DNA of 64,000 nucleotides from Pyrenophora tritici-repentis (lineage: Eukaryota > Ascomycota > Dothideomycetes > Pleosporales > Pleosporaceae): contig NC_089398.1 of the NCBI RefSeq assembly GCF_003171515.1, forward strand, positions 1,922,001 through 1,986,000, written 5' to 3'. The notes under the pieces are model-generated. The model saw only the letters and a program-made list of their open reading frames with translations. It did not search any database and was not told the DNA's origin. The position numbers and the translations under genes are program-made. Position 1 is the stretch's first letter; each line of letters opens with the position of its first letter. Positions 1-11,051 of the stretch are shown here, one piece after another.

Positions 1-314
1 GTCTTCACATGGACCAGGCTCGCTGCAGCCACGGCCCGTCTTCCTTCACCGCATGCGTCAACGGCTGATTGGTCGGCCACCGTCTGTTTACAGTTCGACA
101 GTCGCAGCACCTCTGTTGTCTTGTTTCACCAGTTCCATCAGTCCCAACTCCTCTGGAATACTTCCGGCCATTCACATCAGTGAGGCCAGCTTACGTCATT
201 TGTTGGAAGTCACATCAGGTGACAACCGCACGTACGCTACCTAGATGGTTTCATAGCAACAAGTGCAACTGCATTCTAGCAAGGAGTGAACAACACAGCC
301 TCGCGTCTTTCATC
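1..314. other. upstream flank of the first gene
   Basis: No gene is supported here. The stretch precedes the start codon of the metallophosphoesterase gene and probably holds its promoter and 5' leader. Open frames running through it have no family resemblance. Confidence 0.5.
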
Positions 315-2288
315 ATGTTTCGATCCGTTATTTTTGTTGCGCTTCTAAAAGGGGTATCCTGCGTTCAGCCAGAAGCGCCAGCTCCGAAAGCCGCCCCCTT
401 GCGCGACCTTCCCTGGGCGCAACTCAACTTCTTGCATACTACGGATATCCACGGGTGGTGGGGTGGCCATTTGCAAGAGTAAGTCTTCTACCCTTGAATA
501 TCTTCACGGTGTCCTGTCGAGCCGCGTCTACCGGGAAAATCAAGGTCTTGAAGGTCTCGCCATGTCTACGTACTAACGTACACCAGAGCCTCGTATTCGT
601 CTGACTGGGGTGACTATGTCTCCTTTGCCAAGCATATGCGCGACAAAGCCGATGCGGATGGCTCAGACCTACTACTCATCGATACGGGAGATCGCGTCGA
701 AGGCAACGCCATCTACGACTCTTCCAAGCCGCGCGGCAAATTCACCTATGAGATTGCCAAGGAGCAGAACATTGACCTGATATGCTCTGGAAACCATGAA
801 CTCTACAAAGCCAATACTGCTGAGGGCGAGTTCTTCCACACTGTCCCTGACTTCAAGGGCAACTATCTAGCTTCTAACCTAGATATTTACAATCCGAAGA
901 CTGGTGTATTAGAACCACTTGCTCCACGCTTCAAGAAATTCACTACCAAGAACCAAGGAATTCGTATCTTGGCTTTTGGATTTCTCTTTGATTTTACGGC
1001 GAATGCAAACAACACTGTGGTCCAGAGGGTAGAGGATACAGTGAAAGAGGAGTGGTTCACTGAAGCACTCAAAGACAAGAAGCTTGACTTGATTATTGTC
1101 TATGGCCATGTTGATATTCGATCAGAAGAGTATGCCCTACTCTTCTCAACTATTCGGTCTCTGCACTGGGACACCCCCATTCAGTTCTTCGGTGGTCATT
1201 CGCATATCCGCGACTACAAGATCTTTGACAGCAAGTCTGTGGCCCTTGAGAGCGGACGATACATGGAAACGCTCGGCTTCATGTCCATTGACGGACTCAG
1301 TACTGGCGGAACCAAGGACGTAGCACCTGCTCCTCAGAAATCGAAGCTCACATTCTCTCGCCGATATATTGACAACAACTTATTCTCCATGAAGCACCAC
1401 AGCGGGAAAGACGCAAAGGATTTCGCGACTGAACATGGAAAGAAGGTTTCACAAGCAATCGGCGATGCTAGACAATCTCTTGGTCTAGGAAAAGTATACG
1501 GCTGCGCACCACAAGATCTTTGGGTCAGTCGTCGTCCTTATCCACACAACGAGAGCATCTTCACCTGGATCGGGGAACAACTGCTGCCCCAGACTATCGA
1601 GAATTCCGAACGCATCCGCTCTGGGGGAAAAGCAATCGTCATCACCAACACGGGTGCGATCCGCTTCGATATCTTCAAAGGGACGTTCACCAAGGACACG
1701 AAATTCCTCGTTTCGCCATTCACCAGCTCCATCCGCTATATCAAAGACGTTCCATACAAAGTGGCGAGCCAAGTGTTGAAGCTTCTCAACAGCGAGGGAC
1801 CCATTATGCTTGAAATGATGGAGAGTAACGCGCTGTTACAACCCCCAGAGGTGTCGGCAGCACGATACAGACCGCACTTGCTGACAACCCAAGCCAACGC
1901 TTTCGCCAGCCCTCAACAAGGCCAAAAACCGCTCCGCTCCAGTGATGGTGATATTCAAACGTTCCCTGGTTACACGACCAAAGACGACGCTGGTACCGAT
2001 GGGGATGACACGATACACGAACCAATCACATTTTACAACGTTCCAAATTGCATCCAAGCGGACGTTGGTTTCAGCAAGTCGAAGGAAAAAGAGCAAGAGG
2101 TTGAGAAGATGGATCTCATGTACAACGAGTTCATCCAGAAATGGGTGCTACTGGCTTTGGAGTACTTGGGTGAGAAGCGTACGCTGGAGGATACGCAAGC
2201 CTTTGATGATGGAAAGAGCTTTACGGATATCATGACAGAGTGGGTGGAGGAGCATTGGAGAACCGAAGGAGACAAATGTGAGGTATGA
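315..2288 (+). CDS. secreted or vacuolar metallophosphoesterase / 5'-nucleotidase family protein
   Basis: Two exons, 315..478 and 587..2288 (intron GTAAGT..CTAAC..CAG), give about 621 residues. The N-terminus (MFRSVIFVALLKGVSC) looks like a signal peptide. Calcineurin-like metal-binding motifs follow in order: LHTTDIHG near residue 43, then GDRVEGN, GNHE, and GGHSHIRD further on. The second half (TNTGAIRFDIFKGTFTKD onward) matches the C-terminal domain of 5'-nucleotidases. Within the family this most resembles the uncharacterised yeast YHR202W type, predicted to hydrolyse phosphomonoesters in the vacuole or outside the cell; the substrate is unknown. The start was chosen because it opens the signal peptide directly ahead of the first metal motif, and the joined reading crosses the intron in phase (HLQE-ASYSSDWGDY). 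Confidence 0.85.
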
Positions 2289-2885
2289 TCGGGAAGTAAG
2301 ATCGCGACGCTCTGCTGTGGATTATAACTGTACATGTTTCATCTTGGAAATACATTGATATGGATCTGTAGTAATAGCTTCCTACTTGTAACAACATGAT
2401 GAATCATGCTCTCTGTAGCATTGCCCCAACACAGTTCCCTTAGGGGAAACAGGATAGCCTGCATGCTCACTTTGAGATCAGTTCGGACTGGAAATAGACT
2501 CAGTAGTAGTAGTCTCTGTAGCACCTAGTTCATTTTCTCGGGTCGGTGTGAGGTGTGTGGCCATGACCACATGTGCGTACCCATGTCGGTGGCATCTAGC
2601 AGAAAGCGCAACCTTGGAAAAAATACTAGTCAGGTTGAAAATCTAGTTAGTGCTTCGAAAATACCAAGATATGGCCATTATCGTCGTGTCAAGCCGGTTG
2701 CAGTCTAGCTTGCAAGCGCTAGATGCCCCGCTTTGGAACCCTTGGTGAAGTCTGTGCGCGTCTGGTACTACCAAAACCAAAATTTCCGAATTCCCAACTC
2801 TCGGCCTTTGTGAAGCGCCAGTTTTTGTTTTCTTCTCCCATTTTTCCTCCACTTCCCTCTCACCTTTTTCTATCCAATAATCAAC
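2289..2885. promoter_or_regulatory. 3' flank of the phosphoesterase gene and promoter of the arginine methyltransferase
   Basis: Intergenic between two genes on the same strand. A CCAAT pentamer lies about 13 nt before the downstream start codon, within a pyrimidine-rich tract (about 2820-2880) typical of promoters and leaders of strongly expressed fungal genes. No ORF here is credible. Confidence 0.4.
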
Positions 2886-4211
<1,326 letters not shown>

Positions 4212-4898
4212 TTGGTTTGTAAATAAAGTCGAGTGTGTGACTGAAAGCTTGGGTTCCTCCTCTACTGTCTCTCTCTCCGTCTCTTCACGATAGACATTTG
4301 CTTGCGCGGAAGGGGAAGGGGAAAACGGCGTTTTAATCTGATTGGAAAGACAAGATTTTTTGCGACAGGAGCAAAAAGAGTTTCTTTTTAGGGTAAGCAC
4401 ATGAGCGAGCATGTGTGAATGAGCTATGAAAGCAGGGACCAATAATATTATTATTGGGAATTCCTCCCCTAATTACATAAAATGACTTCTTACTGCCCGT
4501 TTGACGTGTTTGTGAATATGTGTGGTTGAAGTAAAGGTTGGTTGTTTTTGACATGCATCAAGCATGGTGTTAGTATCACGGATGAAGGAGGGAGAAAAGC
4601 TGAAATCTGTGATTTTCGTATTCTGTCACGCTGTGCTGTGTTGCTGACCTGTAGCTGTAGCCGGGGTATATATGCAAATGTGATGGAAAGAAACCCCCAA
4701 CCCCTCCCCGGTATAAACTCCGTAGAATGAGTCTGACACCAAGGTCAATACCACAAATGAAAAAAAAGCCCACCCCAAGACAGCCCCGCTCGCTGTACCC
4801 CAGACGCCCAATAGGAAATTGTCCATCAACGATAACGCCATGCAAGATCAAACTCCTCTCTCCCCATGCCCAACTTTTGCAGCACCAGCAACCAGCGT
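4212..4898. other. shared 3' region of two convergent genes
   Basis: The methyltransferase (+) and BRF1 (-) converge here, so this should hold both 3' UTRs. The AATAATATTATTATT palindrome-like stretch near 4440 is AT-rich and may serve polyadenylation. No gene was seen. Confidence 0.4.
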
Positions 4899-7061
4899 CT
4901 AATAATCATAACTCTCGTTGCCAAACCCCTCATCCTCATCCTCCATGTAATTCCCTTCCAAATCCTCTTCTTCCTCAACCTCCTCCTCCTCAACCTCTTC
5001 CTGTTCTTCTTCATATTCACCCTCGGCATCCTCCTCGCCACCAACCTGCTGCTGTGCAGCACCAGCGGGAGAACCCGACGCAGCCGACGGACTCGCAGCA
5101 GTCGTACCACCGGGAAAAAGCTGCTTCAACTTGTCATAATTGATATGATTGCTAAACCCCTTGGCGCGCTTCTTCAACATCTTATGCGCCGCCTCTGCCG
5201 CACTAGCCGCCGGCTGACCGCCCAGCACGCTCCCATCACCCATCTGATGATGTTTGCGTTTCTGCTTTGGTTTCTTGGGTTTATCCTCTGCGGCTTCGAG
5301 TTCAGCTTTGAGTATCTTCTCCTGCTGGGTACGGAGCCATTCCTCGTTTTCCGTGATCCAGATGGCTTCTTTGCGGCGGACTTCGTCGGGGGAGAGGATG
5401 CAAGAGGCGACGTCCGGGTCTGATTCGAATTCTTCTTCGCCGATTTCTGGGTCGAGGTTTATCGCGGGGGCGCCGGCAGCATCGCGCGTGTCTGTTGCGG
5501 CGCGCGCCATTTCTGCCGCGGTCCAGCCGGAGCGGCGGAGGAGGTCGTGGTTTTCGTTTGTGGCAATTTCTTTGAAGATGGCTTCCCAGTCTCGGATTGT
5601 GCTTGTGACTTCTTGTTCGAGATCTTGCTCGATTTCTAGGTCTTCAGGCGGGATGACGATTGGGGTGCGCATTTTGGGGCGGCGGCCGCGCTTCTTGGGC
5701 ATGACAAAGTCTAGGTCGGTGGCTTCACCAGCTTCAACTTCTTCGAGTGCGCTGGCGACGGATTCAATGACCGTTTCGTTGTTACCATCAAAGGCCTCTA
5801 GTTCTGAAGCTATGCCGTTTTCTTGTGTGGCAGCAGGAGTAGGTTGTTGGCCTGAGACTTCTTGAGACGAACCGTCATTCGACTTGCGCCTCTTGCTCGT
5901 CCTTGTAGGGGAAGTACCAGTGGCAGCTTCGGCACCGCCGTTGTCAGACACGTTTTCGCCATCAGCTTCGGCATTACCGCCTTCCTCTTGTCTCCTCTTC
6001 CTCTTCTCAACTCGTTCTTCTCTCTCTGCGCGTCTCCAGATAGCGGGTGGCTGGGCCTTGACCTTCAGTCGCGGTCCAAACTCACGAAACTGCTTCACGG
6101 TCAAAGCAGCGCTTTGTGTCCTCTTGTACTCGTACAGACGGGAGGTGATTGTGGAGTCTGCGACTTTGACAACGTAGACGACTTCTCGGATAGTTCGGCG
6201 GAAGTTGTTCATGCGAGCGGCTATGATGATGCAAGCACCACACAGTCCAGCAGGTTGGCGACCTTGTACCATCCAATCTCTGTTCATGCGCTTCAACACC
6301 TTGCAGGCATCATCGGCAACCCTGTGGGAGTCGTCTCCAAACTCGAGTTTTCGACAGTACTTCAACATCAGCGGTTCGATTTCCTGGACGGCCTTGTTGC
6401 CAATAAGTTGTGCCGGATCCTTCTCTTTCATCGTCTTCAAGAAGGACTTGTACGTATCTCCCAAAACCCAAACATTGGTCTGGATCTTCTCGGCCAAGTC
6501 GATGAGCATGAGCGTATTCTCTGGTTGCCTCCGGGCTGCCATGTAGATGGATATAGCAGCGACATTCCTCATCCTACGTCCCTGAACGAAGTTGAAGTTC
6601 ATGGAAAGCTTATACCAGCTAACGGCCTGCTCTATCACTGCTTCGCGCTGGTTGAGAGAAGCACCAAGAGCCTCGATGGCGTTCTTGCCGTTCAGAGCCG
6701 CCTGCTCCCTGCTCCCCATGCCACCTAGACCCCTCATGGTTCCACCCATGGAGTTTGCGTGGCGTTGATCCTGATGGATGGTGCCACCCTGGACTGTAGC
6801 CGCTCCGTTAGAACCCTCAGCAAAGGTAACCTCGGAGACGATGTCGACGTTCTCATGAACAGCACCACAAGTGTAGCATAATATCGTGTTTTCACTGGTG
6901 TCTATAATCGGGTTTTCGCAGCAGTTGTATGTCCGTTTAACCTGTTTCACCGGAGGAGGTGGAGGCAACGCCCGTCGCTTGTGCTTGTAATTGTACTTAT
7001 CGCGATCATTTATCGACATAAGGCGCCCCCTCGGCGGCCGGGCAACCTGTGACGTAGACAT
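4899..7061 (-). CDS. BRF1: transcription factor IIIB subunit BRF1
   Basis: A single exon of 720 residues. BRF1 joins TBP and BDP1 in TFIIIB and recruits RNA polymerase III to tRNA and 5S genes. In order: a basic N-terminus, a zinc ribbon ending in CYTCG, the conserved linker EVTFAEGSNGAATVQGG, two TFIIB-type cyclin repeats (about residues 130-330), an AIWRRAERE segment, a long low-complexity acidic/basic linker, and the BRF1 homology block SPDEVRRKEAIWITENEEWL that contacts TBP. The tail is strongly acidic and ends GNESYDY. The start at 7061 (MSTSQVARP) is preferred because the open frame upstream of it has no conserved content. The first zinc knuckle is odd: the expected first Cys is Thr (KRTYNCCEN). 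Confidence 0.95.
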   Translation of the reverse strand: MSTSQVARPPRGRLMSINDRDKYNYKHKRRALPPPPPVKQVKRTYNCCENPIIDTSENTILCYTCGAVHENVDIVSEVTFAEGSNGAATVQGGTIHQDQRHANSMGGTMRGLGGMGSREQAALNGKNAIEALGASLNQREAVIEQAVSWYKLSMNFNFVQGRRMRNVAAISIYMAARRQPENTLMLIDLAEKIQTNVWVLGDTYKSFLKTMKEKDPAQLIGNKAVQEIEPLMLKYCRKLEFGDDSHRVADDACKVLKRMNRDWMVQGRQPAGLCGACIIIAARMNNFRRTIREVVYVVKVADSTITSRLYEYKRTQSAALTVKQFREFGPRLKVKAQPPAIWRRAEREERVEKRKRRQEEGGNAEADGENVSDNGGAEAATGTSPTRTSKRRKSNDGSSQEVSGQQPTPAATQENGIASELEAFDGNNETVIESVASALEEVEAGEATDLDFVMPKKRGRRPKMRTPIVIPPEDLEIEQDLEQEVTSTIRDWEAIFKEIATNENHDLLRRSGWTAAEMARAATDTRDAAGAPAINLDPEIGEEEFESDPDVASCILSPDEVRRKEAIWITENEEWLRTQQEKILKAELEAAEDKPKKPKQKRKHHQMGDGSVLGGQPAASAAEAAHKMLKKRAKGFSNHINYDKLKQLFPGGTTAASPSAASGSPAGAAQQQVGGEEDAEGEYEEEQEEVEEEEVEEEEDLEGNYMEDEDEGFGNESYDY

Positions 7062-8279
7062 GGTAGGTGTACTGGAATTTGCAGTGTTGCGAAGAAGTGT
7101 TGTGTTGAGTAAGTCAAGTCCAAGCAAGTCGAGAAATAATTGAGGGACAGTCAAGAGGCGCGAATAAGACGCGGTACCGCGGGAGGGGTCGACCGGGGCG
7201 GAGTGGGCTGCGCTTGCCTGTTTAGGTACCGAGCTCTGCACCTCGAGCTGCGAACATCCACACAAGCCGGCGATGGCGTGTATGTATTTTGGTAGTGCTT
7301 TGGCAGGCTCTGAACATGTCTATAGCCTATCAGAAGAAATGAGGGCAAAAGTCCTATCTTCCATCTAACTGCCAAATACACAGCTCAGCGGCCCCCAAAT
7401 CTAGTGGAACAGTGGTTCAAGTTGTCCAATCCAACTTCTACATCTCACTGATGAACAAACCGAACCGTCATACTGAGTATAGTCATAAGTAATCTGTAAT
7501 ACTGAGTATAGTCATAAGTAATCTGTAATACTGAGTATAGTCATAAGTAATCTGTAATACTGAGTATAGTCATAAGTAATCTGTAAACCTGTTCTCCATG
7601 CCGTCATGCAGCAGGCATCTCGATCCCGCGGTGCGCGGATGAACTGAGTCGCAACGCCGAGTTTCCAACAGGGAAAAAGACGACCTTCACCAAGCACAAA
7701 CGAGTGTGTCCACTCATCCCACCCCAATCAAACCTGTACAACCACATGAAAAAACACGCCTGACAGCAGACACCACACGCTCCCTTGACACGCGGTACCT
7801 GCATCAAATCTCCCCAAGCGCAAACTACGCTTGTGTGCCCTTCACAGCCAGGCCTCGAGATGCAGGTGATGGCACCCGCACGTCTGATTGGCCAGCAACG
7901 GCCCATCCGAACAGGCCGAACTAAGCCATACAGCAAAAAAGCCGGGACGGGGTCGTCCGCAAAGAGGTCCCTGGCTTCCCAGCCTCCTTGGTAAGAGCGA
8001 GCTTGCGTAGGTGGTGGTGTGTGTGTACCCAGCTACCGCTACGTATTTCTTCCAGGACCCCCCCCTCGTCGTCCCGTGTTCTCTTGCTTGCTTTGCTTGT
8101 CCCCGCTCGCTCTCTCTCTCTCGCGCTTCCCACCTTACCTTACCAACCTGCCTCGAAGCGCAAACACTAGCTCATCTTTTCCCTCCCGACTTTGCGAAAC
8201 TTAGTTTACAACTACTACTACTATCTGTACCAAACTTTTCGCGGCGTGTAGCTTTTTTTTACGTCACAAACGAATCATC
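7062..8279. promoter_or_regulatory. divergent intergenic region between BRF1 and the acidic-protein gene
   Basis: About 1.2 kb separate the two divergent start codons, so it should carry both promoters. It contains a four-copy minisatellite (separate entry) and, near the downstream gene, a C/T-rich stretch around 8040-8130 with CTCTCT runs typical of fungal core promoters. No coding region was seen. Confidence 0.45.
7471..7586. repeat. minisatellite, four perfect 29-bp copies
   Basis: Four head-to-tail identical 29-bp units occupy 7471-7499, 7500-7528, 7529-7557 and 7558-7586. Each begins TACTGAGTATAGTC and ends AATCTGTAA. No difference between copies was found on direct reading. The array sits in the divergent promoter region upstream of BRF1. 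Confidence 0.97.
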
Positions 8280-9093
8280 ATGACGACGAGGAAGAGGAAG
8301 AATGAGGACGAGGAGCTTGTGGCTCTTCCCAGTGATGAGAGCGAGAGTGAAGAGGAGTAAGTTTTGCTTTCTTGACGTCATGCTATCCCGCTTTTCTGTC
8401 GCATTCGTGTCGCTTGGTGTGCTGCAGGATCGCGTTGCGCCGCTCATGCGATAACCATGTTGTCCATTGCGATATGTGTTCAGCTTGTCGCGGCGCATGC
8501 TCGGGAAAGGTTGAGCGTAAGCTGAGTTATGCGGCGATGTTCGGTCGCATCGCTCTCCGCCCAACTGCACCGACGTTTTCCAGCCCTTGCCTTTGATTCT
8601 CGCAATGTTTGAAACTTGACGAGTTGATTAATTGTGCTACTACAATATCTCTCCATCTCTCTCAATGCGCTCAGGCCAAATTCTGCAATAAGCCCTGACA
8701 CGACACCCTAGATACGCCGAATCCGAAGGCTCAAACTTCGACGAAGACGAAGATGATTCCGACGCCGAAGAACGTCGTAAGTTGCCCTCTCTACCACCCC
8801 CCCACTCACCACCCCCAACTAATCAACGCCCCCCAGCGTCAAAGAGGAGGAAGGCGCACAAGCTCGACTATCCCAAGAGCGACGAGGACACTGCTGAGGA
8901 ATCCGAAGAGGACGACGACGATGCTGCTGTTGCTGCGCCGCCTGAAGAAGAGGACGACGACGACGACGAAGAGGAGGACGCAAAGCCCAAGGCTACTAAG
9001 CCGAGTGGCGCGGAGAAGGACCGGAAAGTCAAGACTACTGCTAAGACGGACCCTGTTCCTGTAGTCGACGACGACGATGATGATGATGAGTGA
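8280..9093 (+). CDS. small, highly acidic, probably nuclear protein of unknown function
   Basis: Three exons, 8280..8356, 8712..8776 and 8837..9093, give 132 residues. The sequence starts MTTRKRKNEDEE, has a basic patch SKRRKAHK that could be a nuclear localisation signal, and is otherwise Asp/Glu-rich, ending in a run of aspartates. No enzymatic domain is visible. Such composition is common in histone chaperones and chromatin-associated proteins, but I do not recognise a named family. The first intron (355 nt) is far longer than others in this window; it is supported by a GTAAGT donor, a CTGAC branch-like site before a CTAG acceptor, and matching phase. Without splicing the first exon ends after 25 codons. 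Confidence 0.7.
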
Positions 9094-9459
9094 TGTGGTA
9101 GATAGTACCAAGATAGGGTGGATGAGGTTGTTAGGTTTCTTGTGTAATGGGCTTATTTAAAATGCAATCTCGGTGGTTATTCATGTGTCGTGTTCTTTGG
9201 TCGTGTGTAGTCTATGTCATGATGTACGATGTATAATCGCATGGGTCACGTAAGATACTTGACATAGTGGTGTACAAAGGCCGCTGTAGACGTCAGATAC
9301 GGGCTATCAAGCGCTTACCCAAACTGTTCACTATTTGATGTCACCCATATAAATCGTCTAACGGCCTTTTGACTGATGACTACTTAATTATAGTATTAAG
9401 TTAAGGTTTATATACCACGCCCTCTCTCCTCTCAAAAAAAAAGAAAGAAAAGCGCCCAT
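9094..9459. other. convergent 3' intergenic region
   Basis: Lies between the ends of the acidic-protein gene (+) and the aminopeptidase gene (-). AT-rich with TTAATTATAGTATTAAG near 9385; probably two 3' UTRs. Nothing else seen. Confidence 0.4.
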
Positions 9460-11051
9460 CTACACCCACCTCTGCCACCTCTCCGTCTTCCTAAACTCCT
9501 TCTTATACCTCCCATACATCTCCGACCTCTTCCTCGCAGCCGTCGCATTCCTCGGCGGAATCCCATCCCAAGAAACCGCATACGTAGCCGTCATATGCGC
9601 AATCGCCCTTGTAAACTCGATCCACGCATCTAGGTTAAGGTTGTTAACCGTGTCGCCGTCCTCGTGGTAGTTGACATCGTAAGGAACACCCGCGCCACCA
9701 CCGAACATCTCAGCCTCCTCTTCCGTCTTGATGCCCTCGGCGCCGCCAGCGATGCCACCAGCCGCGATACCGGCTTCCAGGAAGGGACCGTAGTCTGAGC
9801 GGCCGTCGAATTCTATCTCAGTGTGGTTGAGGCCGATGCTGTCGAAGTAGGCGGCGACTTCGTGCTCAGCTTCTGCGGAGCCGCTGGGGCCGGTCAGGTT
9901 GAAGGCTGAACCGTCGCCGTCGTAGATTTGGATAGCAAAATTTGGCGAAGCCATCATATCATAATCTAGCATCAAACGTATCTTGTCTCGCTCGTCTTGA
10001 GGGAGCTCGTGGACGTAGTATTCGGCCCCTAGGAGGCCAGCTTCTTCAGCAGTCCACCAACTGAAGCGAACAGCGTTGTTGACAGTGAAGTTTGTGAGCT
10101 GAATGGCAATCTCAAGGATAGACATGGATCCAGAACCGTTGTCGTTGATACCGGGGCCAGCGGTGACAGAGTCGGAGTGGCCGCTAACATGGATGACGTT
10201 GTCGTGGTCACCAGCCTTTGTTTCGGCGATGACATTGCGGGTGTTGTAGATCTTGGCATCGGTCATCATGTCGACTGTGATGTTGACGCCAGCCTGGATC
10301 TGTGCGAGCAAAGCCTCTCCTTGGCCCATGGTGATACCGGCGGTGGGAACGACCTCGCCCTTTGGAAACAGGACTTGGAGTGAATAGCCCTCAAGGGTGC
10401 CTTCGGCATTGTTCCATGCTACAACACCAACTGCGCCTTTGGCAGCTGCAATCTCGACTTTTTCGCCGTAGGAGCAGGTGCCACGCTTAATGAGAGCAAC
10501 ACAGCCTGCAAGAGACTCGGGGAAGTCGGCCTTTGCGATGTTAGGATTCTTCAAGCAGTGTGGGAAAGCAAACATACCTCCTCACAACCAAGGTTGGGAA
10601 TAGCAACTAGCGGACCAGTTACGTTACCGCCAGGAGCCAGGGTAACAGCAAAAGCTTCAATGGTCTTGTTGTTTGCCATGAGCGTGGCGTTGGTACCGAT
10701 GTTAAGCGGTACGTCCTGGGTGTAGACATTGTAGTAATCAGGGAAAGCTTCGAGTTGCCCTTTGATGTACTCTACAGTGTCTTCGTGGCCCTGACTTCCG
10801 ATGACACGGTTCTTGCCTGGCGTGCTGTATGCGATCTCTTGGAGGATCTCAGCCTTGGCGAACAAGTTGTCAATGTGGAGAGCGTCGCGGAGAGATTGCT
10901 GTTGTACGTTAGACGAGAAGGTAGGACAGTCAGTAGACCATCATACCGAGTTGACGAGCGTCTTGTACTGGCGAGGCTGAAGAGCCGCCGCATCAACTGC
11001 TGCGACACATGCTGCAAGAGCAGCAATAGACTTTGACTTGAAACCAGCCAT
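9460..11051 (-). CDS. lap2: secreted leucine aminopeptidase, M28 family with PA domain (LAP2-like)
   Basis: Three exons, 11051..10947, 10898..10578 and 10530..9460, give 498 residues, matching the secreted fungal LAP2 family. The N-terminus MAGFKSKSIAALAACVAAVDA is a signal peptide. A protease-associated domain (about residues 140-240, CVALIKRGTCSYGEKV) interrupts the N-terminal part. The zinc peptidase domain shows the metal ligands HVSGHSDS and PGINDNGSG, the catalytic TAEEAGLLGAEYY, LDYDMMASPN, and the distal histidine in YHEDGDTVNNLN. It removes N-terminal residues from peptides outside the cell, usually for nitrogen nutrition. Both introns are phase 0 with canonical ends. Several NxT/NxS sites suggest glycosylation. 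Confidence 0.95.
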
